Part shown: piece after piece, positions 5,118 to 5,137 of the stretch | How positions within the stretch are numbered: position 1 is the stretch's first letter | How the letters are laid out: each line of letters opens with the position of its first letter | Source: JAULZV01 sp032117135 | GTDB lineage: Bacteria > Patescibacteriota > Minisyncoccia > Phycocordibacterales > JAACPR01 | DNA length: 5,137 nt | Direction of reading: 5' to 3' | NCBI GenBank assembly: GCA_032117135.1 | Contig: JAULZV010000005.1 | Span: 1 to 5,137 of the forward strand | Program-made: the position numbers and the translations under genes | Notes under the pieces: model-generated | Database searches by the model: none | The model's input: only the letters and a program-made list of their open reading frames with translations | Told to the model about the DNA's origin: nothing

Positions 5118-5137
5118 GCTAAGCTAGTCTAGAGCCT
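5118..5137. repeat. Terminal inverted repeat of the IS (transposase 5' side)
   Basis: Complement of the repeat at 4410-4429 with one mismatch; it ends at the last base of the window. Just inside it, overlapping its inner edge, is a short hairpin, TTAGC/GCTAA, near the transposase start. Confidence 0.9.

Larger units (their letters stand above)
4410..5137 (-). mobile_element. IS1595-like insertion sequence, about 728 bp
   Basis: The element is bounded by inverted repeats of 20 bp matching at 19 positions (4410-4429 and 5118-5137) and carries one transposase gene on the minus strand filling almost all of it. Both ends are present in the window. If the terminal A/T pair belongs to the flank rather than the element, the ends shift by one base. 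It has inserted into the 5' part of an FkbM methyltransferase gene. The far flank is outside the window, so no target duplication can be seen. If this family's usual 8-bp duplication applies, it should copy 4402-4409 (TAAAATTA). Size, single ORF and transposase motifs fit the IS1595 family. Confidence 0.85.

Overview
This is a bacterial window with a compact, small-gene layout. It holds one clear housekeeping gene (recG), one tRNA, three small protein genes of unknown function, and at the right an insertion sequence that has cut into a methyltransferase gene. No marker gene fixes the taxonomy. Very short spacers, small orphan genes and extended -10 boxes placed almost on the start codons with little or no Shine-Dalgarno sequence would fit a reduced-genome lineage such as Patescibacteria/CPR. 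That placement is an inference. None of the six reading frames stops at TGA, but recG runs 717 codons with no in-frame TGA, so the standard code is assumed.

Left part (1-720): a three-helix membrane protein of unknown function on the minus strand (48-485) with an almost perfect extended -10 box directly before its ATG. A 9-bp hairpin (586-606) follows, then a complete tRNA-Ser(GCU) gene on the minus strand (631-720), with CCA encoded and its own sigma70-type promoter at 744-772.

Middle (721-1400): a second promoter, back to back with the tRNA promoter, drives a 58-codon ORF (818-994). The ORF ends in a hairpin and a strong intrinsic terminator. Then comes a 64-codon gene (1080-1274) whose stop codon lies inside its own terminator-like hairpin. 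Between it and recG is a 106-nt tract with a single G on the plus strand.

Core (1401-3554): recG, a complete replication-fork remodelling helicase with all helicase motifs but non-canonical residues in motif VI and near the C-terminus. It is probably also transcribed without a leader.

Right part (3555-5137): visibly more AT-rich. An FkbM-family SAM-dependent methyltransferase faces recG tail to tail. Its reading frame runs back through both SAM-binding motifs to the edge of an IS1595-like element (4410-5137) and has no start codon, so the insertion removed its 5' end. The IS is bounded by 19/20-matching inverted repeats, encodes an apparently intact DDE transposase, and ends exactly at the window's last base.

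No defence system, CRISPR array or obvious novel multi-gene system is visible. The most interesting signals are the repeated leaderless promoter architecture, the 58-codon gene (or structured RNA) at 818-994, the G-depleted tract before recG, and the IS-truncated methyltransferase.
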